Source: an uncultured Acetatifactor sp. (GTDB lineage Bacteria > Bacillota > Clostridia > Lachnospirales > Lachnospiraceae). From it: a DNA stretch of 64,000 nt. The first letter of the stretch is position 1. Each line of letters opens with the position of its first letter. Below the pieces are notes generated by a model that was not told where the DNA came from, ran no database searches, and was given only the letters and a program-made list of their open reading frames with translations. A program made the translations under genes and the position numbers. The stretch covers positions 94,433 to 158,432 of the forward strand of contig CAKRZO010000006.1 in the NCBI GenBank assembly GCA_934433135.1. Direction: 5' to 3'. This document shows positions 34,125 through 43,141 of this stretch, piece after piece.

Positions 34125-35900
34125 TCAGTTTCTGTCATAAGCAGCCTGGGTAATTTCCAAATATCTGGACAAACCTATATTTTCCAATTCCTGCAGATAG
34201 CTGTCCCATTCTTTATCCACATCCGCCGCTCCGGTACACCAAAGAGCAATCTTTTCACGAACGTAGGAATTTAAGCTGTTGGCAATTTCCGTAGCCTCTT
34301 TTTCCTCTTCCATTGTGTAAGCGAATTTCGTAAGAATTTCCTCGGGCTTTACAGCTTCATAACTGCCGAGTTTGTAGGCCAGTTCATAATTATCCGTACC
34401 TTCTTTCATGATGGCTGCAAAATATCCTGCGGCAACCTCGCCCGTCCGGAAGGAAGGTGTCTTATTCTGCCAGTTGGAATTCTGCTGGGTATTCCATACA
34501 CCGTCATGTTCATAAATGTATGCCGGATATCCCATAAATGTATTGGAAAAATCCATGTCCGCATACTTCGGGTCATTTTTAATATTTTCTACATAATCCC
34601 AGTTATCGTTCTCCTTACCCCAACGGCTGGTGATGGTAAAATCTTCTCTTCCCATCAAATCCAACAGACGGAATGCCGCTTCTGGATTTTCACAGTTTTT
34701 GCTGATATAACCCATATTGTTGGGAAGATCTGCCAGATAAGAAGTTGTGCAGACACCTTCCGGGCCTGTTAACGGCTCTAACAGAATCCAGTTTCCTTTG
34801 GAAGCATGACCAGATTTGATAAAGGACGTAGTTAAGAAGCTGAATACTCCCACCACCTGGTCTCCTTCCGCATTCATAATCGTTTTGAAAGTGTCATCAT
34901 CCTGTGAGAAAGATACCGGATCAAACAATTTTTCCTCACACAAACTGCGGATATATTTAATGCCTTCCTTCCATTCATCCGTCACATACGATACGGAAAG
35001 TTTATGATTTTCCGAATTCAGGAAATTCTTACGGGAGTTGGTCCGTACAAACGCATTCATCATGGTTTCCCAGAACCAGCTTCCGGTTCCTGCAGCCTTG
35101 GTAATATCGCTTCCCAGCGCAGGAATTTCGTCTGCCTTGCCGTTTCCGTTAGGATCCTGTGTTTTGAAAGCTTCCAACATCTTCTTAAAATCTTCCGTAG
35201 TCTTCGGCACTTCCAGATTCAGCTTATCCAGCCAGGGTTTGTATACCCAGATTCTGCTGTAACAGGGATTGGTAATAGACTCCGTATACTGGGGCACCGT
35301 ATAAATATGTCCGTCAGATGACTTGATGTTGTTCAAAACATCAATATTTTCCGTATCCAGAACTCTCTGAAAACCTTCCGCAAAGTAATAGGAAGAATTT
35401 GCATAATACTCATCCAGCGGAAGAAACATACCTTCCTGACCGTATTCCGACACTTCGCTGTCTGTCAGATTCATCATCAGTATATCCGGCAGTTCATCTC
35501 CTCCTGCGGAACAAATCATACTTAATTTCTGCTTGTAATCCTGGGATGGGAAATAGTAAAATTCCAGTTCTACATTGGCTTCCTCTTCCAGCATCTGCGT
35601 ATACCAGTTGGTATCGTAATTCTCTACATTGGTATTCTGTACGACACCTACCGTCAGCTTCACCTTATCCTTACAGATCGGCTCCACTCCCGGTTCACTT
35701 AAGTTCGGGTCATGGGAAAAATCCGATGCCTGATCCTGTTTTTGCGTTTCGGATGTACTTTCTGCTGCAACTGACTCTTTGCTTACCGACGGTTCGGATG
35801 ACCCATCCGCCTCTTTTTTTCCGCAGCCGGCCAGCATACTTCCTGTCAGAACGGCTATCATTCCGAATGCGGCCATGCGCTTTAATCCCTTTGTTCTCAT
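34125..35900 (-). CDS. Large sugar-binding lipoprotein (LplA-like)
   Basis: The 591-residue extracellular solute-binding protein has a lipoprotein signal ending LAGCGKK and a Ser/Thr/Glu-rich linker. The large LplA/YtcQ-type binding fold that follows is typical of importers for oligosaccharides, including pectin and glycosaminoglycan fragments. The ATG at 35900 has GGGAGG 8 bases upstream. It is first in the importer operon behind a good promoter and should capture the oligosaccharides handled by the GH39, lyase and GH88 enzymes. Confidence 0.93.
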   Translation of the reverse strand: MRTKGLKRMAAFGMIAVLTGSMLAGCGKKEADGSSEPSVSKESVAAESTSETQKQDQASDFSHDPNLSEPGVEPICKDKVKLTVGVVQNTNVENYDTNWYTQMLEEEANVELEFYYFPSQDYKQKLSMICSAGGDELPDILMMNLTDSEVSEYGQEGMFLPLDEYYANSSYYFAEGFQRVLDTENIDVLNNIKSSDGHIYTVPQYTESITNPCYSRIWVYKPWLDKLNLEVPKTTEDFKKMLEAFKTQDPNGNGKADEIPALGSDITKAAGTGSWFWETMMNAFVRTNSRKNFLNSENHKLSVSYVTDEWKEGIKYIRSLCEEKLFDPVSFSQDDDTFKTIMNAEGDQVVGVFSFLTTSFIKSGHASKGNWILLEPLTGPEGVCTTSYLADLPNNMGYISKNCENPEAAFRLLDLMGREDFTITSRWGKENDNWDYVENIKNDPKYADMDFSNTFMGYPAYIYEHDGVWNTQQNSNWQNKTPSFRTGEVAAGYFAAIMKEGTDNYELAYKLGSYEAVKPEEILTKFAYTMEEEKEATEIANSLNSYVREKIALWCTGAADVDKEWDSYLQELENIGLSRYLEITQAAYDRN

Positions 35901-35975
35901 ACAGGTAACCTCCCTATGGTCTTTTTCCTTATTTCTTTTCGTTATTCTGTACCAGATGCGCACCTGATAGCAATG

Positions 35976-36004
35976 ATTATATGTAAATTTTTCTGATTTT
36001 TCAA
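35976..36004 (-). promoter_or_regulatory. Promoter of the sugar importer operon
   Basis: On the minus strand -35 TTGAAA (35999-36004) and -10 TATAAT (35976-35981) are 17 bases apart, 75 bases before the binding-protein gene. Confidence 0.75.
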
Positions 36005-36056
36005 CATGAAACTTCCGACACGGGATGATAAATCTATCAATTTTGCCGTAAAAATT

Positions 36057-37598
36057 CTATTTTGCAGGTGTTAATTCCAGCAAAGAGACCGCATTTGCAG
36101 GCAATACCAGATCCATCTGCCATTTGCCGTTCAGCGTCCGGATCTCTTCCGGATACCAGCTTCTAAGTCTTCCTGCCTCTAAGATTTCCTCCCGCTCTAT
36201 CTGACTGCTGTGCGGTTTACTGCCCCTTTCTTTCCATGCCGTATAAGAATTTGCATTTTCGTGATCCAGCCGATAATGGCAAATCCGGTAATTTCCGTAT
36301 AGTTCTTCCACTTCCAAACGGATATGCCTTGCAGATACCGTTTTCTTCTGATCCGGGTGAAACCGGTACACCATTATTGCAATTCTTCCATCGTCTACTG
36401 CGGTGGGAAAGACCCCGATTTCCGATTCCGGATCAAAACCATGCCCGGATAATAACCGATCTCCCAGTTTTGCCGCCATCACATAGGCATTATAAATAGG
36501 TTTTGGGAATCCGCTTAAGGTAAAGAAACTCCGGTATCCATGAAAATCTTTTTCCAGGTTATGCTGTCCGGACAGACAGATCATCTGTTTGGAAACCGGT
36601 GCTTTTCTTTCCGTATAAGTATGAATCAAATGGGCATAAGCCGATGCAAAAAGCTCCGTATTGCGGAATTCCAGAGACGGACACTGCGAAGCGTTGGTAA
36701 AACCCTCCGTAGAAAGCCCCCATTCATCCACAATCATCTCAAGGTCTGTAAATCCGCAGTTCTGTGCCAGTTTTTTTAACTCCACAACCCGTTTATAGGT
36801 ATTTTCCACTCCAACAAGTTCTCCCTTTTCCAGATTTGCCGGAAACGTTCCGTAAGTATGAACCGACAAAAAGTCGAGCCGACTGTCGAGTCGGCTTTTA
36901 CCGCGCACATGGGTTAAAAACCCCCGGATAAATTCATTGGACAGTGCCGCGGAAGGACCGCCGATTTTCACTGCACGACAGGCACTTGTTACTCCTTTTG
37001 CAAAGTGATCGTACAGTTTGCAATATTCTTTTATCACTTTCTCCATCCCATCTGCCCGGTCGGTATCTGACATAAAATATACCGGGAAATCCGGTTCGTT
37101 CCAGCAATGAAAATACCACTGCCTAAGGTTCTCTTCTCCGTACCGCTCAAGCAGATGCTGCGTGTAGACGCGGCAGACTTCCTCCCATTCTCCATAATCC
37201 GCAGGCTGGGACGTATTGATCCTTTTCCCTTTATACCTTGCAAGTGCGGACATGCATTCCGGTTTCGCGGCAATGGCCGTGGGAAGAAAATTAAAGCAGA
37301 TCAACAGCCGGAATCCCTTTTCCACCAGATAGTCCAGCCTTCTGTCCGTCTCTTCAAATCGGTAGGTCAGCTTTCCGTGAGCATCTCTTCCCACCACATC
37401 TTCCAGCATGGCATAAATCCGGATATAGTCTGCCGCATGATCACGGCTGACCTGATCCAGAATCCGTCTTCCCCAGTCATCCCCAATTGCATCCGTGGGA
37501 TGGAAATGAATGTTATTCCAGAAATTGTGAATTTTCTCCTCAAAACAGTTTCCTCTGATTTTCCATACTTTTTGTCCGTTGTCTTTTTCGTTGTCCAT
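36057..37598 (-). CDS. GH39 family glycoside hydrolase (xylosidase/iduronidase type)
   Basis: The 513-residue enzyme is a TIM barrel of clan GH-A with acid/base Glu168 in FHCWNEPD and nucleophile Glu292 in MIVDEWG, then a beta-sandwich tail. GH39 holds beta-xylosidases and alpha-L-iduronidases. The neighbouring heparinase-like lyase and GH88 make a uronic-acid substrate (iduronidase-like) attractive but unproven. There is no signal peptide. The ATG at 37598 follows GGGAGG. It has its own promoter and a leader holding a composite repeat. Confidence 0.85.
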   Translation of the reverse strand: MDNEKDNGQKVWKIRGNCFEEKIHNFWNNIHFHPTDAIGDDWGRRILDQVSRDHAADYIRIYAMLEDVVGRDAHGKLTYRFEETDRRLDYLVEKGFRLLICFNFLPTAIAAKPECMSALARYKGKRINTSQPADYGEWEEVCRVYTQHLLERYGEENLRQWYFHCWNEPDFPVYFMSDTDRADGMEKVIKEYCKLYDHFAKGVTSACRAVKIGGPSAALSNEFIRGFLTHVRGKSRLDSRLDFLSVHTYGTFPANLEKGELVGVENTYKRVVELKKLAQNCGFTDLEMIVDEWGLSTEGFTNASQCPSLEFRNTELFASAYAHLIHTYTERKAPVSKQMICLSGQHNLEKDFHGYRSFFTLSGFPKPIYNAYVMAAKLGDRLLSGHGFDPESEIGVFPTAVDDGRIAIMVYRFHPDQKKTVSARHIRLEVEELYGNYRICHYRLDHENANSYTAWKERGSKPHSSQIEREEILEAGRLRSWYPEEIRTLNGKWQMDLVLPANAVSLLELTPAK

Positions 37599-37618
37599 TG
37601 TATTCCTCCCTATTTTTT

Positions 37619-37712
37619 GTGACAGTTCAAATTCGCCATTCGCAAAATTTTTCATATGCTTCGCAGTTATTTTCGCTCAGGAACAAATTGCTGTGTGAAA
37701 AATGTATTCTAA
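37619..37712 (+). repeat. Composite, decayed family A/B repeat in the GH39 leader
   Basis: GTGACAGTTCAAATTCGCCATTCGCAAAAT resembles the family A start (20-base stretches match the 56336 copy by eye). After TTCGCAGTTATTTTCGCT the sequence passes into ACAAATTGCTGTGTGAAAAAT, the family B core. It shows that the two families share or exchange modules. Confidence 0.6.
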
Positions 37713-37716
37713 GTAC

Positions 37717-37745
37717 AGTATATCCGCCCCTCCCACACAAGGCAA
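37717..37745 (-). promoter_or_regulatory. Candidate promoter of the GH39 gene
   Basis: On the minus strand -35 TTGCCT (37740-37745) and -10 TATACT (37717-37722) are 17 bases apart. The 327-base gap 37599-37925 holds this promoter, the composite repeat and the terminator at 37854-37879. Confidence 0.5.
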
Positions 37746-37853
37746 CCTGATATATCCGAACGATACGGAAATTCCTCCTATCCGGTGCACCATAACTTCT
37801 CGGAATCTTCAACCCTTATTTTTCACAGGGTAAAATAAGCATGAAAAAAGACA

Positions 37854-37879
37854 AAGCCGAAGCTCTGTCCTTCATCCGG
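37854..37879 (-). terminator. Terminator of the polysaccharide deacetylase gene
   Basis: On the minus strand GACAGAGC, loop TTCG, GCTTTGTC (one wobble pair) is followed by six T residues. Confidence 0.85.
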
Positions 37880-37925
37880 TAACAATATAATTTGCAAAGC
37901 ACATCCAAAATGATATTCGTATCAA

Positions 37926-38840
37926 TTAGTAACCTCTTAAGACACCAAGCAACGAATCCGTCAAAAACGAAACGCTTTTTTCGTGAGAAGCCGACCGAGC
38001 AATCTCTTTTCCGTTCTTCATAACGGTTATCTCTCCGCCGGGCACTTCTACAATTTGTTCTCCATTCACCTGCAGCCAGGCACTTTGCACAGATGGATTG
38101 TAAACACACCTGCCATCCGCGGAAAAGCACAAACGATTTAAAACTTCCATATAGTCAATAATCTCTATATTGGTTGCATACCATATATCATCATGACCAC
38201 TCATTAATTTGCAGAAATCCTCAATGATTTCCCAATTATTGCCTTCTGCAAATTCAAAACTATGTCCCCATACATACATCAGCTTTAAATGCCAGCTCTT
38301 TTGATCCTCTATGAGCCATTTTCCTCTTTCCATAAGATCCGGTGCACTATGATGACAGGTCGGATACCATTCCATCGGATCATCCGGCAAAGCATAGGGA
38401 TTTCTGCCTTGCGGTGACGATTCTGCCACCCGTCCGTAGGCAATTCCTAATTGCTTCAATAATACTTTAATTTCCGTATTATAGGAACCATTCGGATAAG
38501 CGTGTCCTCTTACCAGATTTCCCGTAACAGCCTCTAATTCTTCCCGATCCCTTAAGATGTCTTTTGCCGCTTCTGCCAAGGGGCATCTTGCTATAGTAGA
38601 ATGCGTATAACCATGGGTTGCCACCTCATGCCCTTTATAGAGCTCCGGAATTCTTTCCTTGGGCACCCGTTTGTGTCCCCTGTAAGTTTCTTCAAACATA
38701 CCGGAATTTAAATTAAAGGTTCCTTTTATGCCATATTGATTAAAGATGGCCACAAGTTTTTCATCTTCTGTATAACCATCATCGTAACTCATAGTTAATG
38801 CTTTGAACCTGCCGCCCGGAAAACACTTATATATTTTCAT
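37926..38840 (-). CDS. Polysaccharide deacetylase (NodB/CE4 family)
   Basis: The 304-residue protein has a NodB domain: motif 1 ALTMSYDDGYTEDE (usual TFDDG as SYDDG, both Asp kept), motif 2 HGYTHSTI with the H-x3-H metal pair, and a later RGHAYPNGSYN. Such enzymes remove acetyl groups from sugars, and some close relatives act on other C-N bonds. No signal peptide is present, which argues for imported oligosaccharides. It has its own consensus promoter and terminator and stands between the uronic-acid and rhamnose loci, so it could serve either. Confidence 0.88.
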   Translation of the reverse strand: MKIYKCFPGGRFKALTMSYDDGYTEDEKLVAIFNQYGIKGTFNLNSGMFEETYRGHKRVPKERIPELYKGHEVATHGYTHSTIARCPLAEAAKDILRDREELEAVTGNLVRGHAYPNGSYNTEIKVLLKQLGIAYGRVAESSPQGRNPYALPDDPMEWYPTCHHSAPDLMERGKWLIEDQKSWHLKLMYVWGHSFEFAEGNNWEIIEDFCKLMSGHDDIWYATNIEIIDYMEVLNRLCFSADGRCVYNPSVQSAWLQVNGEQIVEVPGGEITVMKNGKEIARSASHEKSVSFLTDSLLGVLRGY

Positions 38841-38870
38841 CTCTTTTTTCTCCCCATATCAATTACATTG

Positions 38871-38899
38871 ATTATACCTTTTTGGGGTAATAAAGTCAA
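38871..38899 (-). promoter_or_regulatory. Promoter of the polysaccharide deacetylase gene
   Basis: On the minus strand -35 TTGACT (38894-38899) and -10 TATAAT (38871-38876) are 17 bases apart, 30 bases before the gene. Confidence 0.8.
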
Positions 38900-38933
38900 T
38901 TTCTGAAATAAAAAGAGGAACGCTGGACTGTTA

Positions 38934-40223
38934 CTAATTTCTTTTGAACATCACTTTATTCTCGTATTCCTTGAGATCATCAAGCCATTCTTCATTCACT
39001 GCAACACCTTTTGTCAAACAATAATAATCCCACACCGCATTTGATGGCATATCTCTGAACTCATCAATTAATGCAAGGCGGCGTGTATAATCCTTTTTAT
39101 CTTCAGCGTCCTTAATCATTTCCGTCGGTTCGAGCATTGCAGCCAAAAGCGCCTTTTTAACCGCCCTCGTGCCGATTGTCCATGCAGCTATTCGGTTAAT
39201 TGACGCATCAAAATAGTCGGTTCCTATAAATGCCTTGTCCAGAACTCCGCACCGTACTATCTCCCGCAACATATTATTTGTCTTTTCATCGTTAATAACA
39301 ACATGATCGCTGTCCCAGCGTATTCCGCGTGTAATATGTGCCATAAATCTGTCTGAGAACAACATAACAGACGATATTTTATCTGCTACATTCTCTTCAC
39401 AATGGAAGTGTCCCAGATCGAGGTTCATAATGGTATTGCCTATTCCGTTTGCCCTTGCATAACCGTGATAAGAAAGATAAAAATCACTTGAACCGACCGT
39501 ATATTCCTCAACTCCGATACCGAAAAGCTTAGGTTCAAGAGCGTCATAAACATAGTCAGTTGATATCTTCTTTTTTGACAATATCTCATCAAACGATTCT
39601 TTCATTAACCGACGATACTTCATTCGATCTGCCGGAATATCCTTCATTCCGTCCTGAACCCACGTATTAAAAACACAAACACTGTTGAGTTCCTTGCCTA
39701 TGTACTCGGCAATCTCTCTCACCGCCTGCATATGCCTTACCCAAAACAAACGGATATCCTTATTGGGATTTGAAATCGTCAAGCCGTCCTCGGCATATTT
39801 ATGTGAAAAAGTTGTTGCATTCATATCAAGTCCGACTTTGTGTGCCTTCGCCCATTCAACCCAACCTTTAAAATGCCGCGGTGCATATCCGTCTCTGTCA
39901 ATATCCTTTTCATAATTTTCACCGTAGCTTGAATGAAGATTGACTTTAACCGCACCCGGAATATAGGATATACACTTTTCTAAATCCATTCTGTATTCTT
40001 CGGGGTTTCTTGGTCTGCCCGGATAATTACCCGTCACCATCAAACCACCACTTGCACCGGCTCCGGCATTTTCAAAACCGACAATATCATCTCCTTGCCA
40101 ACAGGGAATGGATATCGGAATCTGATCAAACTTTTTCAGTACTTTATCCACATCGACTCCGTATTCAAGGTACCGTTCTTTTGCGTTTTGAAATGAACTT
40201 AATATTCTTTTTTCATTCTGCAT
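38934..40223 (-). CDS. rhaA: L-rhamnose isomerase
   Basis: RhaA converts L-rhamnose to L-rhamnulose. The 429-residue sequence carries the family's landmarks PISIPCWQGDDIVGFE, the segment GAVKVNLHSSYGE and DLGHFHCEENVADKISS, with metal-binding His, Glu and Asp residues in TIM-barrel strands. Length fits the family (about 415-430). It is downstream of a GH78 rhamnosidase and a DUF4867 gene. No rhaB or rhaD is present in the window, so later steps must be encoded elsewhere. This block is visibly AT-richer than its neighbours. Confidence 0.95.
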   Translation of the reverse strand: MQNEKRILSSFQNAKERYLEYGVDVDKVLKKFDQIPISIPCWQGDDIVGFENAGAGASGGLMVTGNYPGRPRNPEEYRMDLEKCISYIPGAVKVNLHSSYGENYEKDIDRDGYAPRHFKGWVEWAKAHKVGLDMNATTFSHKYAEDGLTISNPNKDIRLFWVRHMQAVREIAEYIGKELNSVCVFNTWVQDGMKDIPADRMKYRRLMKESFDEILSKKKISTDYVYDALEPKLFGIGVEEYTVGSSDFYLSYHGYARANGIGNTIMNLDLGHFHCEENVADKISSVMLFSDRFMAHITRGIRWDSDHVVINDEKTNNMLREIVRCGVLDKAFIGTDYFDASINRIAAWTIGTRAVKKALLAAMLEPTEMIKDAEDKKDYTRRLALIDEFRDMPSNAVWDYYCLTKGVAVNEEWLDDLKEYENKVMFKRN

Positions 40224-40251
40224 AATTTTTCCTCTTTTCTATTATAACATT

Positions 40252-40890
40252 TTAAAATTTTAAATCATCAAATGAAATATTTTTGCCGACTAATCCGACA
40301 TATGCACCGTTCTCAGCCTCCTGAGTGTCCTTGTGCGCCATAAGCCACTTATTAACAGCTAAACACATCTTATCCTCTGTCGACTCCGGCTCTGTTTTTT
40401 TATCAAAGCTTTCATTGGTTCCCTTGGGCAAAACGCAAATAACCCGATATGCGTCATTCCTTACGTTAAATGGCGCATAATGCAATGTTGTGCCATAAAG
40501 TTCAACACCGCTGCCCCCCGGGACCAAAAAAGCCTTACAATTTTCTGTATCATATGTACCGTTCGTTATATCTTTTTCCTTTCCGAGTATCAGTATAATA
40601 TCATCCGCAGGAATATTAAACTCACTGCTTTTATGATATTCAAGACAATTCATTTTTCTGTTGTCTCCATTGACATATCCGATCTGTATGGGATAACCTC
40701 CAAATCCTCTGTTTTTTAATTCATCAGCGACCCCGCATCTCTCAAGTCTTTTATCTGATGCGACATAGATTATTCCACTTTTCGGTTTTTCCGTCGATGC
40801 CAGTTCCCGAAACAATTCCGAAAAATCATAATTCTCCAAAATCCGTCCGTATTCGCAAAATTCCTTATCCGTTATACTATAAATTCTCAT
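40252..40890 (-). CDS. DUF4867 family protein, rhamnose-locus associated
   Basis: The 212-residue protein matches what I know of DUF4867, which is found beside rhamnose genes in Clostridia and has no assigned activity. It looks like a cupin-type small enzyme: repeated short strands with PGGSGVELYGTTLHYAPF and GYPIQIGYVNG, reminiscent of sugar mutarotases or isomerases such as KduI and ureidoglycolate-type cupins. It lies 25 bases after GH78 and 28 bases before rhaA, so it is in the same operon. Function unknown. Confidence 0.8.
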   Translation of the reverse strand: MRIYSITDKEFCEYGRILENYDFSELFRELASTEKPKSGIIYVASDKRLERCGVADELKNRGFGGYPIQIGYVNGDNRKMNCLEYHKSSEFNIPADDIILILGKEKDITNGTYDTENCKAFLVPGGSGVELYGTTLHYAPFNVRNDAYRVICVLPKGTNESFDKKTEPESTEDKMCLAVNKWLMAHKDTQEAENGAYVGLVGKNISFDDLKF

Positions 40891-40915
40891 TTGAATTCAC
40901 TCCTGCTTTTATACT

Positions 40916-42865
40916 TTAATAATTCAGTTCGAATATTTCTCCGTTTTTCAAATCGTACCTATCATTATTTAAGATAAGTGTTCCGTCTATGCCGTTCGGT
41001 TTCACACAAATCATATTTCGTGTCACTCTTACAAATATCTCACCGCACGACAACGGAACGGTTCCCTCTATTTTCCCGAATGTACCCAAATACGGTTTTA
41101 CTTCAAATCCGCCGTCAATTTCGGATACACCCAGAAAGTACCTGCCAAACAAATAGATCGGAAACGCTCCCCACGCATGGCACAATGATTTTGCATATTT
41201 GTCACCATACATTCCAAAGCGTTCTGTTCCCGTAACGTTCGGGTCAAATTGCTCCCAGATCGTTGTTGCGCCGCCTTCCGTCATTGCCAGCCAATATGAC
41301 CTTATCGTTTTTTCGATAAAATCATAATTTCCGATCCTGCCCATAGCATCAAGCTCAAATCCTCTGTAAAATGGTGTTGTTAATTTGTCTATTATATCAT
41401 TCAATATCACATTTTCCGTTATCAGATCTCTTTGATGTTCGGACGCAATATCAAATAACATCGAAAGGATATTTGCGTGACGCGAAACATGCTCTCTTCC
41501 CGATTCATAACAATCGATAAATGCCCCCCTTTCTTCACGCCAAAAAAACTTTGTTACCTTTTCCGTCATTTCATTTGCCAGACATTCATACGATACATTG
41601 TCAATACCGAGAACCTTTGAAAGCCCATCCATTGCCCTTAATGCGGCTATATATAACATTTGTTCTGCACATACTGCCCCGTTTTTATCTATATTCGCCC
41701 AATCTATAAAAATCCAATCGTTATATTTGCCGATAATGAATCCATCCTCATTGGTTCGGGTTTGTCTACAAAATTCCATTAATGATATTGCTCTCGGATA
41801 TATGAATTTAATAAAATCCGTATCCTTATAAGTCTGGTAATACTCATATAATGCTACTACCCAATAAAAGCTAAAGTCAGTAATGGTATTTATATGCTCG
41901 TTAAACGGTTCTTTGCCTCGCAACCCTATCAAACTTCTGCGTATAATTTCCTTATCATGAAAGAGATATTTATATGCCTTCATTGCCTGATAAAAATCGC
42001 CTGCCCAAAGCCAGCGGTCACGCTTAACCGCCTCAGTCATAACTTCCCGTGTATTAAGATGCAGGGTATATGCGCAAACATTCCACACCTTATTTATACC
42101 CGCATCATCACATTTAAAACTTCCCTTATATTCAAGCGGCAGGTATTCCAAGTCCATAGATATCTCTGCCTTTTCGGTTCCGGTCAGGTACACATATCGA
42201 AATCCTCTCTGACGCAGTTTGTATGTATCAAGTCCGCTTATGTCCTCAAACAAAATAGAATACTCGGTATCGAGTGCTTCCTCTGAAGATTCACCGTAAC
42301 TCACATGAATCTTATCCTCAGAGCATACTCTGCTTATGTTAAGGTATCCGAATACTTCTCTCCCGAAGTCATATAACCATCCGCCGTTTTGATGCGTAAC
42401 CGATATCGGCTTTTTTCTCTCATAGGAGAACTTAAAAATTTCAGGATTGCTATCCGGTGTATTATAATGCCTTTCATACCCAACAGGAATTTTTTCGCAT
42501 TTCTCGTTAAGTGTGTACCAGTTGCCGTTTGTCGCCATTACAGTGCTTTGAACAAATGCAGCCGGAAGTCCCTTTACATTACACACGCATATTTTTATTG
42601 TATGCCGACCTTTTGTAATTTCTATTTTTTTATCTGACGGATGCCTCTTTCCGTCAATAATCCAATATCCGAATCCATTCAGAAAAAGTGTGGCACAACC
42701 ATCCTGTTTGACATTAACATCTGCATATATTTGCACATTTTGGTCTACGCTGTAATATTTAAAGAATGCCGGATAATCTGCACCATATTCCTGACGGCGC
42801 GAATTAACCAAATTACAATGAAATATCTCATAGTCGCCGTAATTCCAGATCCAATAGCTCTCCAT
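40916..42865 (-). CDS. GH78-like alpha-L-rhamnosidase
   Basis: The 649-residue protein has N-terminal beta-sandwich domains (FGREVFGYLNIS, YLPLEYKGSFKCDD), a central (alpha/alpha)6 barrel with EAVKRDRWLWAGDFYQ and TEGGATTIWEQFDP, and a small C-terminal beta domain (SCGEIFVRVTRN). This is the layout of GH78 rhamnosidases, at the short end of the family. It has no signal peptide, so it trims imported rhamnosides and passes L-rhamnose to RhaA encoded downstream. The IS110 element lies just upstream and may have separated it from its original promoter. Confidence 0.87.
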   Translation of the reverse strand: MESYWIWNYGDYEIFHCNLVNSRRQEYGADYPAFFKYYSVDQNVQIYADVNVKQDGCATLFLNGFGYWIIDGKRHPSDKKIEITKGRHTIKICVCNVKGLPAAFVQSTVMATNGNWYTLNEKCEKIPVGYERHYNTPDSNPEIFKFSYERKKPISVTHQNGGWLYDFGREVFGYLNISRVCSEDKIHVSYGESSEEALDTEYSILFEDISGLDTYKLRQRGFRYVYLTGTEKAEISMDLEYLPLEYKGSFKCDDAGINKVWNVCAYTLHLNTREVMTEAVKRDRWLWAGDFYQAMKAYKYLFHDKEIIRRSLIGLRGKEPFNEHINTITDFSFYWVVALYEYYQTYKDTDFIKFIYPRAISLMEFCRQTRTNEDGFIIGKYNDWIFIDWANIDKNGAVCAEQMLYIAALRAMDGLSKVLGIDNVSYECLANEMTEKVTKFFWREERGAFIDCYESGREHVSRHANILSMLFDIASEHQRDLITENVILNDIIDKLTTPFYRGFELDAMGRIGNYDFIEKTIRSYWLAMTEGGATTIWEQFDPNVTGTERFGMYGDKYAKSLCHAWGAFPIYLFGRYFLGVSEIDGGFEVKPYLGTFGKIEGTVPLSCGEIFVRVTRNMICVKPNGIDGTLILNNDRYDLKNGEIFELNY

Positions 42866-42960
42866 TTTCTCTTCTTGTATGATGTTGTTAGAAGCAAACA
42901 CAACATACTTCCTTTCTTTTTCTGTTTCGTGGTTTAATACATTCAGATACTGTGACTTTT

Positions 42961-43141
42961 GATTTTTTCCTGCGGCTTTGACTGCTCAACAGGAGTGTAT
43001 TGCCATCTCTTTTATCTGAATTGTTTATTAGCTGGATGTTGCCGGAGTGCTTGCTCTGAGTACTTATTTCTATCAAGTCTACGATGATAACTGTTGGTGG
43101 ATATCACGGTATCAGACTTTATGAAAGGGAGGTACAACCTC
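42961..43141 (+). ncRNA. Candidate bridge RNA region of the IS110 element
   Basis: IS110-group elements encode a bridge RNA of roughly 180 bases between the left end and the recombinase gene. This gap is 181 bases long, lacks a convincing gene and contains several short stems (for example GTG-n5-CAC at 43097-43107 and GAG-n6-CTC near 43045). Position and length support the call; I could not fold it. Confidence 0.45.

Noticed and set aside
37816..38130. 104-residue minus-strand frame over the deacetylase 3' end
   Set aside because: It overlaps a well-supported NodB gene and its terminator; no homology is recognised.
42888..43076. 62-residue minus-strand frame upstream of the IS110 gene
   Set aside because: It lies across the proposed insertion boundary in the candidate bridge-RNA region, and lacks a ribosome site.
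43094..43141. N-terminal extension of the IS110 transposase
   Set aside because: The family begins at MIYVGIDIAK, and the ideal ribosome site is directly before the ATG at 43142.
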